This document shows positions 13,019 through 22,811 of a DNA stretch of 33,755 bases, one piece after another. The notes under the pieces were generated by a model that saw only the letters and a program-made list of their open reading frames with translations, did not search any database and was not told the DNA's origin. The translations under genes and the position numbers were made by a program. This DNA comes from Welwitschia mirabilis (Eukaryota > Gnetophyta > Gnetopsida > Welwitschiales), in the NCBI GenBank assembly GCA_051453625.1, contig JBOZIK010000001.1, forward strand, positions 199,448,550 to 199,482,304. The letters are read 5' to 3'. How positions within the stretch are numbered: the stretch's first letter is position 1; each line of letters starts with the position of its first letter.

Positions 13019-13600
13019 NNNNNNNNNNNNNNNNNNNNNNNNNNNNNNNNNNNNNNNNNNNNNNNNNNNNNNNNNNNNNNNNNNNNNNNNNNNNNNNNNN
13101 NNNNNNNNNNNNNNNNNNNNNNNNNNNNNNNNNNNNNNNNNNNNNNNNNNNNNNNNNNNNNNNNNNNNNNNNNNNNNNNNNNNNNNNNNNNNNNNNNNNN
13201 NNNNNNNNNNNNNNNNNNNNNNNNNNNNNNNNNNNNNNNNNNNNNNNNNNNNNNNNNNNNNNNNNNNNNNNNNNNNNNNNNNNNNNNNNNNNNNNNNNNN
13301 NNNNNNNNNNNNNNNNNNNNNNNNNNNNNNNNNNNNNNNNNNNNNNNNNNNNNNNNNNNNNNNNNNNNNNNNNNNNNNNNNNNNNNNNNNNNNNNNNNNN
13401 NNNNNNNNNNNNNNNNNNNNNNNNNNNNNNNNNNNNNNNNNNNNNNNNNNNNNNNNNNNNNNNNNNNNNNNNNNNNNNNNNNNNNNNNNNNNNNNNNNNN
13501 NNNNNNNNNNNNNNNNNNNNNNNNNNNNNNNNNNNNNNNNNNNNNNNNNNNNNNNNNNNNNNNNNNNNNNNNNNNNNNNNNNNNNNNNNNNNNNNNNNNN
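13019..13600. other. Assembly gap (582 N)
   Basis: Unsequenced run. The flanks are AT-rich and share no obvious overlap. Open frames crossing it are artefacts of the N run. Confidence 1.
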
Positions 13601-16600
13601 ATTTAATATTTGATATCTTATCTTTTATGTTAGTAGACTTTATGATTAAAATGAATTATAGTCATCATATAATTATTATAATATTTTAGGCATAAATAGA
13701 ATAATGATTATTTTAATATGAAAAATTATTTGTAGGATTAATTTGACATTCCATTTTCTTTACACCATTATTAGGTTAACTCCTTGTTACATCTATAATT
13801 TTGATTTTTAACTCTAATAATTTTATTTAGGTAATTATATATTTAGAAACTAACTTTCATAATCTGAGTATTAGTTATATGATGCATGTAAAAGAATAAC
13901 ATTCTCTTTACTATTAATTTGGGCCATCATATTGTAACTACAAGTAGCTATAATTGCAATTACATAACCAATTATATTTACATAATTACCTACTAGACTA
14001 GCCTTATGCTCCTATTCCTTAGAACATTCACTTGTTTTATCTTCTTTATTCCCTTCCATGAGTTTCACATATGAGGAGGATTCTTACTCACTATTGTAAA
14101 CTTTTAACCAATAACTCATATTCTTAATCTAATGTGCTTGACCATCCTTTTGAAGCTACTCATACAATAGTCTAATTAATGGGATACTTATTCTCCATTT
14201 TGTACATTAAGGACTCCAACTTTTAGATGATTTGATTGGCATACTATAAGGCCTTATGTATAATTAAATCATTAATTTGGATAATCATGCTACTTGTATT
14301 TTGAAGGAGAGATATGATTTCTAAAAGTTTCAAGTTCAACATCTTCCCTACTTAGATAGACCACCATTAAGTAAAAAGAGGGGTTTAAGGGAAAAAATTT
14401 TCATATAATTAGCTATAATAGAACCTATAATGAAAGTAATACATATTAAATAAGAACTACTATGCAATCTTTCTTTTTCTTCATTATTTAATCTATAAAT
14501 ATCAGATAGTAAGAAAATGTTATTCGCTATAGCAAGTGTTATCATGAAATTATCTAAGTATCATAATTTTGTGAGTGCTAATATATAAGTGGTATAAAAG
14601 CCTATAAATAAAAATTAAAGACTATGTTGAAAATTTAGTAAATTAAACTAGTTTGTAATTACAAGATACTATTAATGAGATGTGACTTTTATGAAATCTC
14701 ATCTATCTCACATTAAAAGCAATAGTAATCATGGATATTATCCATAGGAAGATTACTATGTCATAGTACAAGATTTTAGTATTCCATGACATGAGTGTAC
14801 ATTTTTAGATGTTACTCATGCATTCCACAAGAATATTATTAATGTCATTTGTAAATGTTTCTCAATCATTTTAGTCTTAAGCATCTATACTTAGGTATCT
14901 TGATTAGGTATATTCATAATAAATTTACTAGAAATAAATTAAGTTCTATGAACTCTCAACATTAGGATCATTAATTATTTTAATAATTTTCACTATTAAA
15001 CTGAATAAAATGTATAGAACTTTTAGAAATGTATAAACATTATCATGTTATTAGAGCCTAATCCTAATAAAAATTAAAAATATTTACATGTACATGTATA
15101 CTAGTCTCTTAAATATGAGAAGAATGTTTTGGAATGTGCAAAATATATATTTCTAATCATGGAATACTAATACTTCATTATTAAATATATTATTGTTCAA
15201 AGATGAACTTGCATATGACATACATCATAAGTTGTGGGACTTCAGACTTAATGAAACAAAAATTTAAATTAGGTATGAAAATACAAGGTGATGATATTAA
15301 AGGATGAGCATCATATGATTAACCATGATATGAAGTTAATAAAATACAAAGATAGAATTTTTACCATAAATAATGTTAGAACCTTTAGGATTATCATTTT
15401 AATAGAAGAATCAATAACAATCTTATGCTATCAAGAGATAATTTTCCTATTAAAAGAGAGAATAGTGTAAGTGTGATAATACTTTTATGGCTAAATTAAG
15501 TTGGGGCTATGTTTGGAATCAATGATAATAAAGATCAAAAGAGGAAACTTCTTCATAGGAAATCTAAACCCACATGAAAAGAGAACTATTAAAATGCAAG
15601 AAATTATATCATCAAAGAAGCTACAACTTTAAACTTTTCAGATTTTACTATCTAAGGACAAACTTAGGAATTATTTTAAACAATTATCCATAGTTATCTT
15701 TGGTAAGTATTATTTCAAACATGTAAAAGAGAGTTTTACAATTAAAGAGTATCTAATCTTAACCACTAGGTTTTGGTTAGAAGCCTATATAAGATTTTTT
15801 AACATTTTTAGAAACTATGAATTAATTAGAATAGTGGTTTTCACAGTTTTGTAAAAGTCTAAAACCCTATGGTAGGCTAGAAAAATACTACAAACTCAAT
15901 GTATTCACTAGGAATATGAATTTAATATATAATAACGGTTTATTCAAGTAGGTACTAATTAAGTTCAGTGCATCAGGATGATTATATGTTAGTGAATAAG
16001 GAATATACTAAATTATACTTTCAAGATTTTAAAATTCCCTTAGTGAACTTTTTGAACTCATTGTTAAAAAAAATACTTTAATAAGATAGGTATTTAATTA
16101 TTATTTTTCCAATCTTAGAATTAATTATAGATGTTATAGAGTTAGATAAGAAAAAGATATGAATTAACTTATCCAGGTTGAGTAAATAACATAAATAATA
16201 AAAATTATCATCCTTAAACATCAATAATTATTCTTTTTATATAGCATGCATCTAATTTCACTTATCAATATATTTAATAACATTCAATAAAATTCATCAA
16301 GGAATTAAGAGAAAATGAAATCTCCTAAGTTATATGATATTTTTTTATTTTGAAGTTTCTTGAAGTATTAAAGAGGACATTCTCAAAGAAGATATAATTA
16401 ATTCTAATAAGAATATAAAACCAACTATCAACTAATTATGCTTGCCTTTTGCAGTATAATCATTATGTTATTATCATTCATATTTATATCTATCATTTAC
16501 TTAAGAATTTTAAAATTTGGTTGTATTAGTTATACCATATTTTAGGAATTATTTCACTATCATAAGTAAAATGATTTTATACTACAAAAAGAAAAAATGG

Positions 16601-17090
16601 TAAGAAAATATAATTAATACTTATGAGATCTAACTAATAGTAAGTATTCTAAATTATTTTATCCTTTATAGAAAATGAAGTACATGTTCATAATATACAT
16701 GAGAATTTGGATTCTAAGATATTGTTAACCTAATTATTATGAAAATGTATAAATATCTTTCAAATCAAAGTGCATATGATTTAGAAATCTTCAAACTGAA
16801 ATAGAAATTTTCTAAAGAATCTTAAAATACATAAACCATGTGGTTTGCTAGAGGAATAACATAAGTTGTAGTAATAGTTTAAGAACTTCAAATCTAGAGT
16901 TAAAAAATCTTTAACACTCTTCTCAGTGAATACAAAAATGATAAAAAGTATCATTAATAGAATTAAATTAAGGTTTACTTAACAAGTAAATATTCTCATT
17001 GATGAGAATTTAAAAATTTATAAAGAAAATTTTGAATACTATAAGAAAATCAAATAGAGAAAAGAACACAATCTGTTATAATATATATAG
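13601..17090. other. AT-rich DNA without a recognisable gene
   Basis: No gene could be supported. There is a hairpin at 14722-14759. A TGTTATTAGAGC string at 15046-15057 matches 10 of 12 bases of the initiator-tRNA primer site used by plant copia elements, so an old copia LTR end may lie around 14.6-15.06 kb. A plus-strand open stretch at 15288-15470 (60 codons) has a vague resemblance to the segment before a gypsy integrase zinc finger but lacks the His and Cys ligands. An 18-base perfect palindrome is at 16992-17009. Confidence 0.5.
14722..14759. repeat. Imperfect 38-base palindrome
   Basis: Outer arms ATAGTAATC (14722-14730) and GATTACTAT (14751-14759) are exact reverse complements. Inner arms ATGGATA and TATCCAT meet around a single base, with a 5-base bulge (AGGAA) on one side. 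It could fold as a hairpin in DNA or RNA. No function can be assigned. Confidence 0.75.
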
Positions 17091-17782
17091 TAAAATTATT
17101 AAGATCGAGGAAAGAAACCCTCACTTGAGAGAGTGCTAGGAAAAGTTTCAAAGAGAAAAAGTTGTTTGGAATAGGAGCAAAATTAGTAGTAATGAGAAGG
17201 GACTATGGGACGCAAAGGGGAAGTTTTGGTTTTGGTTCTGATAGGAGGTTGTCCAATTAAGGGGTGATTCTGTTAAGTTTTCATGTTGTGTTATTTTTAG
17301 GGTTTTTTATCTAGGGACTTTACCCTACTATGGAGAAAGCTAAGTTCTCCATATTCAGAAGCACTTTAATTCTAGATATAGATGATGATGCATGTGAAGA
17401 AATTAAAATAGAAAAGGCTTTTAATTTAGTCTTCTGGGTGGATCTGTTTCCTTTAGTCCAAGGCTAAGGTTAGACCTAATTAGGGGCTAGGTGGCCACTA
17501 AATGAATAGGGATCACTAAAGTCTAAGTTATTACTTTACCAGATGGACTAGTTTTGTTTTAGTTTGATAAAGAAAAGGATAGAGACAAAGTCATAGCCAG
17601 GAACCATGGTTCCTTGGAGTAAGAGGGCTTACTTTGGCAAAATAGATCCTAGGAATACAATCAAACTCAAATCTTCTTTAGGGATTACTAATTTGGATAA
17701 GGATTTCTAGATTCTCACTAGAATTCTAGGATGAAGGTCTTCTTATGAAGATAGCCTTATAATTTGAGGGCCTTAGTAAGTT

Positions 17783-17852
17783 AAAAAAAATAACAATAAA
17801 GCAAATCCAATTAATGCAAAAAAAATAACAATAAAGCAAATCCAATTAATGC
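17783..17852 (+). repeat. Perfect 35-base tandem duplication
   Basis: Bases 17783-17817 and 17818-17852 are identical. The unit is eight A's, then TAACAATAAAGC, then AAATCCAATTAATGC. The copies show no divergence in otherwise heavily mutated sequence, so the duplication is recent or an assembly artefact. It shifts the reading frame of the relic around it. Confidence 0.95.
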
Positions 17853-17978
17853 TAGCTAGATTCTATGTTTGGATAAGTCTGAAAAATACAAAGTAGATTT
17901 AATCCATTAGGATTTTTTTTTAAATGGAAAGAATGCAATATGAAAGTTAAGTATGAAAACTTACTAGTAATTTTTGGA

Positions 17979-17983
17979 NNNNN
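17979..17983. other. Short N run (5)
   Basis: Five undetermined bases just upstream of the CCHC knuckles. Confidence 1.
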
Positions 17984-18294
17984 TGGTAATCAGGGCATAA
18001 TCAAGTAGATGTTTAAAGATAGAAAATGCATGCTCTCTTTATGGAAATAAAAGGTACTCCAAGAAGAAATGCAAGAAAAAACTAGTAGGCATGGGGCACA
18101 AGAAGGAAGAATGCATATTTTATGGAAAAATTGGACATAAAACAGAAGCTTGCTAGCACAAGAAGAAAAATAAAGGGGTTCAAAGAAGAATAGATGTTTT
18201 TCCCAAAAAGTAATAAGAAAATTCCAATACAAAACCATTTCAAGTATTAGCCATGAAAGAAGAAGAAGAAGAGGAAGAGCATCAACCAAAATAA

Positions 18295-18394
18295 NNNNNN
18301 NNNNNNNNNNNNNNNNNNNNNNNNNNNNNNNNNNNNNNNNNNNNNNNNNNNNNNNNNNNNNNNNNNNNNNNNNNNNNNNNNNNNNNNNNNNNNN
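18295..18394. other. Assembly gap (100 N)
   Basis: Exactly 100 N, the convention for a gap of unknown size. It separates the CCHC relic from the partial 5' LTR of the plus-strand Sirevirus, and the missing sequence should include the start of that LTR. Confidence 1.
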
Positions 18395-18452
18395 ACATTT
18401 ATAGCCATTGAAAGCACATTTTCAAATGTAATAAACCCTAAAAACCTTTTAA

Positions 18453-18460
18453 TATAAATA
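18453..18460 (+). promoter_or_regulatory. TATA box of 5' LTR
   Basis: TATAAATA, followed by AGCC, sits about 700 bases before the primer site, a suitable place for the U3/R boundary of a long Sirevirus LTR. Transcription would start about 30 bases downstream. Confidence 0.55.
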
Positions 18461-18751
18461 GCCAAGAGATAAAAGACAAAAGAATTCTTTTTGAGCTCTT
18501 TTATACTTTTGAACATCTTTTGAATCTTGACAAAGGACTGAAGATTGTAATATTTACTATTGAAGCTTAGCATTTATACTCTAGGCCAAGGAAGGTTTAT
18601 CATCTGTGTTATCTATACATTTAAGGTCAAATATAGTGCTTTATCTGTTGTATTATCTATAAGAGAAGAGCTTTATCAAATCTCTCATATTAAGAATGAA
18701 TGATATCTGTGCATCTTGGCATTATTACATCACTATTTTACATTGTGAAAG

Positions 18752-18851
18752 GTTGAGACTTAGCTTACGAAAGTCCATTCAAATATTAAGACTAACTCTG
18801 GAAAAGTCTGTTCAAAAGTTGAAACTAAGCCTGTAAAAGTCCATTTGTAAA
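18752..18851 (+). repeat. Three-unit tandem repeat in LTR, about 33 bases
   Basis: Units at 18752-18785, 18786-18817 and 18818-18851 each follow the pattern GTTGAAACTAAGCCTG then TAAAAGTCCATTCAAA, with several differences. They lie in the transcribed part of the LTR. Confidence 0.8.
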
Positions 18852-19164
18852 GTTTATAAATGAATTTAAAATATCTAATAGAATAACGAAGATTAGGATT
18901 AAGCGTGATAATAAGCTGATCGTCAAGAGTGGAGTAGGGGGTTTTCCAAATCATTATAAATCCTATGTGCGTCTATTTGGTATTTTATTCTTTTAATTAG
19001 TTTTATTTCTTTAAATACCTTTAGCTTTTCTTTACATGTATGAATTTATTAGCAAATTATTTTAAGTAAGCATTTGGTATATCATGGGTTTTTTTAGTTT
19101 ATTTTATTTTAATTTTTTAAAAGAACCTACTCATCCCCCCTTTAGGGTTCTTGATCCTATTAAT

Positions 19165-19176
19165 TGGTATTAGAAC
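19165..19176 (+). promoter_or_regulatory. Primer-binding site (initiator Met tRNA)
   Basis: TGGTATTAGAAC differs at two bases (C to T and G to A) from TGGTATCAGAGC, the complement of the initiator methionine tRNA 3' end that primes plant copia reverse transcription. It lies directly after the LTR end. Confidence 0.85.
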
Positions 19177-19242
19177 TAAGTTAATTCTTTCTTTAGATTT
19201 TAGCTAATCTAGACTTTAGAACCCTATAATAAGTAACCCATC

Positions 19243-20700
19243 TGATGGTTTTTTCACTAGTCATCCACCTATGTTTGATAGGTTAAACTATGCATACTAG
19301 AAAGCTAGAAAGAGAATTTTTCTTAGATCTCTAGATGTCGATATAGAAGAAGTTATCTATAAGGGTTAATTAGTGCATATGTCATCAAAAATGGATATCA
19401 ATAGTAATGCCACTTTAATTCCCAATTCCTAAGATTAATGGACTACCACTAACAAAACTAAATCCACCACAGATGCTCATGATCCTAATGCAATATTTTG
19501 TGTAATCTGTGCAGATGAGTTTGAATGTATAGTAAATTGTAATCATGCTAAAAAGGCTTGGAACATTCTTAAGATAGCATATGAAATAACTTTAAGTGTA
19601 AAGCAAGTAAAACTTCAAATGCTTATTTCTAAATTTGAAGACGTCCATATGAATGAGGAGGAGACTTTTCAGGAGCACTTTGCGAGACTCACTAATGTTG
19701 TAAACTCTATGGCAAGCCTTAGAGAACATTTGGATAAAGGAAAGGTGGTCAGAAAGGTATTGAGATTTCTACAAAAGAGTTTTGAACCAAAGGCCATAGC
19801 CATCAAAGAGAGTAAAAACATAAATGCAATGGCACTAGAAGAGCTACTAGATAATCTACAAACTTGTAAACTTAAATTTGTTAAAGATAAGAAGAAAGGT
19901 ATTACTTTGAAATGTGTGCAAGAAGAATATAGATTTGAAAGATTGAATGAGGACTTGAATGATGATGTAGTGGCTCTCCTAGTCAGAAGATTCAAGAATT
20001 TTCTACATAGAAAGAAAAAGGATGGTAAGTCAAGTAGAAACTTAAAAAGAAGTCATCTGAATATAGAAAGGAGTAAAAAAAAAGGTAAAGAAATTCAATT
20101 CTACTCATATAAAGGATTTGTTCATATAACAAATGAGTGCCCCAATATTAAAAGAGATAACAAGAAAACAAGGAATCTCTCTTTTGTTGCAATATAAGAT
20201 AATGAGGATGATGTTGATAATAGTTATTCAGGTTAAGAGTCAAACAAAATAGAAGGTTATCCTTCATGGTGATTATGCCTTATCTCAAAAATTTACCAAT
20301 AATTTTAGAGCTTGATGAGTTGGACATAATCGATGAAGAAGAGAATAAGCTAGAGGATACATGTCATGAGCTATATTAAAAATGTGAAAAGCTAGTAAAA
20401 AGGATAAATGATCTAAATAAAGTAGTAAAGTCTCTCATCAAAGGGAAGAAGGAAATAGAAATGAAGTATAATGTACTAAAATCTAGTAATACCAATCTCT
20501 TATCATAGGTAAAAGATCTATCTTTCTTTGTTAATAAATTTTTTAGTGGTTCTTCTAAGTTAGAATAGATGCTTAGAGTTCAGAAACCTATTGAAGACAA
20601 ATCAGGTATTATATTTATTTTCCAAAATCCATAAGAATAGGTAAACAAGCAATGTAAGTATACTTCTAGAGTTTCATGTAATTTTTATAGTAAAATTAAA
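19243..20700 (+). pseudogene. gag: Sirevirus gag (capsid/nucleocapsid), broken
   Basis: This structural protein packages element RNA. It starts with a PPMFDRLNYAY segment at about 19265, which is the usual gag opening, though its start codon is lost. A long UBN2-type domain follows. The clearest part is the open stretch from 19619, with KFEDVHMNEEETFQEHF and then VRKVLRFLQKSF. The knuckle at 20093-20140 reads IQFYSYKGFVHITNEC: two Cys and a Gly of the CCHC motif are changed. Acidic residues and a Lys/Glu-rich coiled-coil-like tail reach about 20590. Stops lie near the start (including TGG to TAG at about 19299) and after 20197. The best uninterrupted stretch is 192 codons (19619-20197). It shares the same ancestor as the gag at 32100-33404 on the other strand. 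Confidence 0.85.
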
Positions 20701-20879
20701 TATTCAAAATTATTTTGCAATATTAGAAAGTTAATTCTTTTGTCAAATTCTGTAAATTCTTTACCATTTAAAATTGTTCTCAAAACAAGTATATCACATA
20801 AGTCTAATAAGAATCAGTGGGGAAGCTAACAATCTCAAAAGTCTTTTAGCACAGAAGCTCTTAAAGGATCAAGTGCAAA

Positions 20880-21190
20880 TAGTTGGTACTTAGACAATGG
20901 ATGCTTAAGACATATGATGGGAGAATGATTAAATTTTTGACACTTGAGAAGTATTGATGGAGGAGATGTTATTTTTGAAAATAAAGAAAATGCAAAAATA
21001 GAAACTGTATAATGCATCAGAGGAGGTAAGTTACTTAAACTTAATGATGTATTATATGTGAATGGTTTGAAGTATAACTTATTGAGTATTAGTCAATTAT
21101 ATGACAAAGGTCATAAAATAATATTTAAACAATCGAAATGTAAAATTATGAATGTGAAAATGAGTGTTGTTGTTATTTCTATAAATTGAG
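20880..21190 (+). pseudogene. Sirevirus aspartic protease, broken
   Basis: The retropepsin cuts the gag-pol polyprotein. WYLDNGCLRHMMG at 20884-20922 stands for the family's WYLDSGCSRHMTG: the catalytic Asp is kept but the DSG triad reads DNG. A D-G-G-D-V-I-F-E-N segment follows, then VLYVNGLKYNLLSISQL at about 21047-21097 and a DKGHKI-F segment, which are standard Sirevirus protease landmarks. Stops interrupt it at 20926 and about 21010. It is one base out of frame with the 5' part of gag. Confidence 0.85.
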
Positions 21191-21430
21191 TAGATATTAT
21201 TTATAGAATAGATACTCATGTGAATTTCTGGAATGATCAGTTAAATTTTATGAAGTACAAACATGAAAATGAAAGCATTAGCTTAAATCTGGGTAAAACT
21301 AAATATTTTCTAGAAAATTTTGAAGTAACACCTCGTTCCTATAACTTTCTCATTGATCACAAACATGAACTGAGGGTTAACTCATTGTCCTCTAGCTCAT
21401 TGCAAGGCAATTAACTGGATCCATGATTCA
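21191..21430 (+). other. Deletion junction where integrase, RT and RNase H are missing
   Basis: Soon after the protease the copia reading ends: no pre-integrase LWH-LGH, integrase or RT block follows. A 64-codon open stretch at 21220-21414 matches nothing I recognise and does not resemble the end of RNase H in the minus-strand relative. It may be a linker from the original element or material captured at the deletion. Confidence 0.55.
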
Positions 21431-21541
21431 GTCGACTGGATGTGATTAGTCGACTGGTCTAAAAGCCTAGTTACCCGGACCTCTTCTTATACTGTAGAAT
21501 TACATCTCAATAGATCGACTAGAACTTCAATTGGTCGATTG
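21431..21541 (+). promoter_or_regulatory. Paired GTCGAC-like octamers before the third ORF
   Basis: GTCGACTGGA at 21431, GTCGACTGGT at 21449, ATCGACTAGA at 21514 and GTCGATTGGA at 21534 form two pairs spaced 18 and 20 bases. The same kind of pairs fills the U3 part of this element's 3' LTR. A TATA box follows about 80 bases downstream. A role as an upstream activating array is inference. Confidence 0.6.
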
Positions 21542-21618
21542 GACCTGATGGATCATAGTACAGAAGTACCATTAATAGACCCCATTTCACTCTTTAAATT
21601 ATCCTATTTCACCTTGTC

Positions 21619-21626
21619 TATAAAAG
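21619..21626 (+). promoter_or_regulatory. TATA box in front of the third ORF
   Basis: TATAAAAG lies 139 bases before the ATG at 21765. The intervening sequence is CT-rich and unstructured, with TCTCAGATCTAGAG-like phrases repeated about three times (21676-21724), as in a plant 5' leader. Expected initiation is near 21650. It follows a paired-octamer array, the same order as in the LTR. There is no transcript evidence. Confidence 0.5.
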
Positions 21627-21764
21627 AAAGAGGCCTCTAATTCATTTTCATTGTGTTTTAGCCCTCTCTATCTCTCAGATCTAGAGTTTTTTCTTCTAGA
21701 TCCAGAGCTTTGCTCTCAGATATAGTGTTTTTATCTCAATTTTATTGCCTCCAAGTTTTTAGAA

Positions 21765-22811
21765 ATGGTTGAAACCTCTTCAAGAAAGAGAGTCAAGGAA
21801 ACTCCATTAAGAGATCCTGCTATTTTCTATCAAGGAATGTTTGAAGATGATATTAAAAAATTTTTAAAGAAGTTCGAAAAGAAGCTTGTATATCAAGAAC
21901 AATTTGTGACAACCCCAAAGCTTAAAGAGCTCAAGGAAGTGATTCAACTCCTGAGAAATTAGGATCTTGACTATTTCCTAGATGTTTCTGGTTCTACTTA
22001 TCCTTTTCTTACTCACATGTCTTATTGCAATATAACTTATGATCGTGATTCAGGAACCCTTGAAATCCTTGTTTTGTGGAAGGAGCTAAGGGTTATTGCA
22101 AACCTCATCTTTAATCTGACTGATTTTTCCAAAGGTGACTATGAAGAGTTTTAGCCTCTTCATGATACCATGGAAGACAAGCCTGCAGTAATAAGGGAGA
22201 TCTGTGATAAGTCTCACTCTTGGAAACATACCATTTCCACTTCTTTGCTTACATCCAAGTACTAGTTTCTTCATTTAATTTTCACTTATAATTTTCTACC
22301 ATTAGCGGGGAATCTTGATGAGGCCTCCAGTTATAGAGAATATCTAATGTATCTAGTAGGAATAAAGTATTCTATTGATACTACTGCTATCATACTAAGG
22401 AATATGATCTATTAGTTGGAATATCATAGGACTAGGGCCTTACCCTGCTCTGTGCTAATCATAAATTTGTGTTATTATTTTCATGTATCCTTTCATCCAA
22501 ACCTTGAAATCCTCCAATCTATGACACCCATTGAGTGTGCAACTCTATCTCATATGCACATATTTGCTCCTTCCAAGAAGTCCTCAAAGTCATCCTCTCC
22601 AAAGGAAGCCTCTGTTGATGAGACTCTTTTATATCTGAGATAGATTGATTCCTGTATCATACATATGAAGGGAGCACTCAAAGTAGTTGGGTATGATATT
22701 GCTAACTCAGCAGAGGCCACTAGCTCAGCACGCATGGAAGGAAATGAAGAAGAAGAAGATTTAGAAGAGAACTTTGAAGAGGAAGAAGAAGAGGAGGAGG
22801 AATCTAATTAG
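21765..22811 (+). pseudogene. Env-position third ORF (putative plant transposon protein family)
   Basis: The function is unknown. The ORF sits between pol and the 3' LTR, the place of the env-like gene of SIRE1. It opens MVETSSRKRVKETPLRD, and the middle carries the pattern L-H-L-I-F-T-Y-N-F-L-P-L (22269-22304), then S-S-Y-R-E-Y and a long helical stretch, then T-R-A-L-P at 22431. A-T-L-S-H-M-H-I-F is at 22539-22565. This pattern is typical of the retroelement-borne proteins labelled putative plant transposon protein. A Ser/Lys-rich linker and a Glu-rich tail (about 22740-22802) end at ESN. I see no signal peptide or clear transmembrane anchor, so true envelope function is unsupported. The frame holds over 349 codons without an indel. 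Five internal stops, at 21960, 22152, 22263, 22413 and 22641, are all TAG. A diverged copy with the same ESN end is at 25938-26960 on the other strand. Confidence 0.75.

Larger units (their letters stand above)
17100..18294 (+). pseudogene. LINE ORF1- or gag-like relic with two CCHC knuckles
   Basis: The best-read part is at about 17540-17660, where a segment with LPDGLVLF and then FDKEKDRDKVIA resembles the RNA-binding DUF4283-type core of plant LINE ORF1 proteins. About 120 codons further on are two adjacent nucleic-acid-binding zinc knuckles. The first (18031-18072) reads C-S-L-Y-G ending in KKKC. The second (18112-18153) reads CIFYGKIGHKTEAC. In both the second Cys has become Tyr, and the first also lost its His to Tyr. 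A Lys-rich stretch and then a Glu run (18253-18282) follow. Stops and a perfect 35-base duplication break the frame. A copia gag is the main alternative, because paired knuckles also occur there. No matching endonuclease or RT follows. Confidence 0.45.
18395..19161 (+). repeat. 5' LTR (partial) of plus-strand Sirevirus
   Basis: The upstream U3 part is lost in the N gap. What remains has a TATA box at 18453-18460, a three-unit repeat at 18752-18851, a GTGGAGTAGGGGGTTTTCC block at 18929-18947 that resembles the conserved GTGGACGTAGG region of Sirevirus LTRs (from memory), and the C-rich terminal motif at 19131-19147. The primer site begins at 19165, so the LTR ends near 19161, although its terminal CA is not preserved. 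Confidence 0.75.

Noticed and set aside
12946-13689. Open frames of about 200-247 codons on the plus strand
   Set aside because: They are open only because they run through 582 N; the real sequence on both sides is low-complexity AT-rich DNA.
15288-15470. Resemblance to the segment before a gypsy integrase zinc finger
   Set aside because: Only a loose LIKYKDRIF-like match; the HHCC ligands and all neighbouring gypsy domains are missing.
17990-18289. 99-codon minus-strand open stretch
   Set aside because: It is the antisense shadow of the plus-strand CCHC knuckles.
19669-19995. 108-codon minus-strand open stretch
   Set aside because: Antisense shadow of the plus-strand gag.
22086-22735. Minus-strand open stretches of about 60 codons
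   Set aside because: Antisense to the third ORF, with no motif of their own.
21765-22811. Use of TAG as a sense codon
   Set aside because: The neighbouring gag, LINE and minus-strand copies contain TAA and TGA stops as well; CAG-to-TAG decay explains the pattern without recoding.
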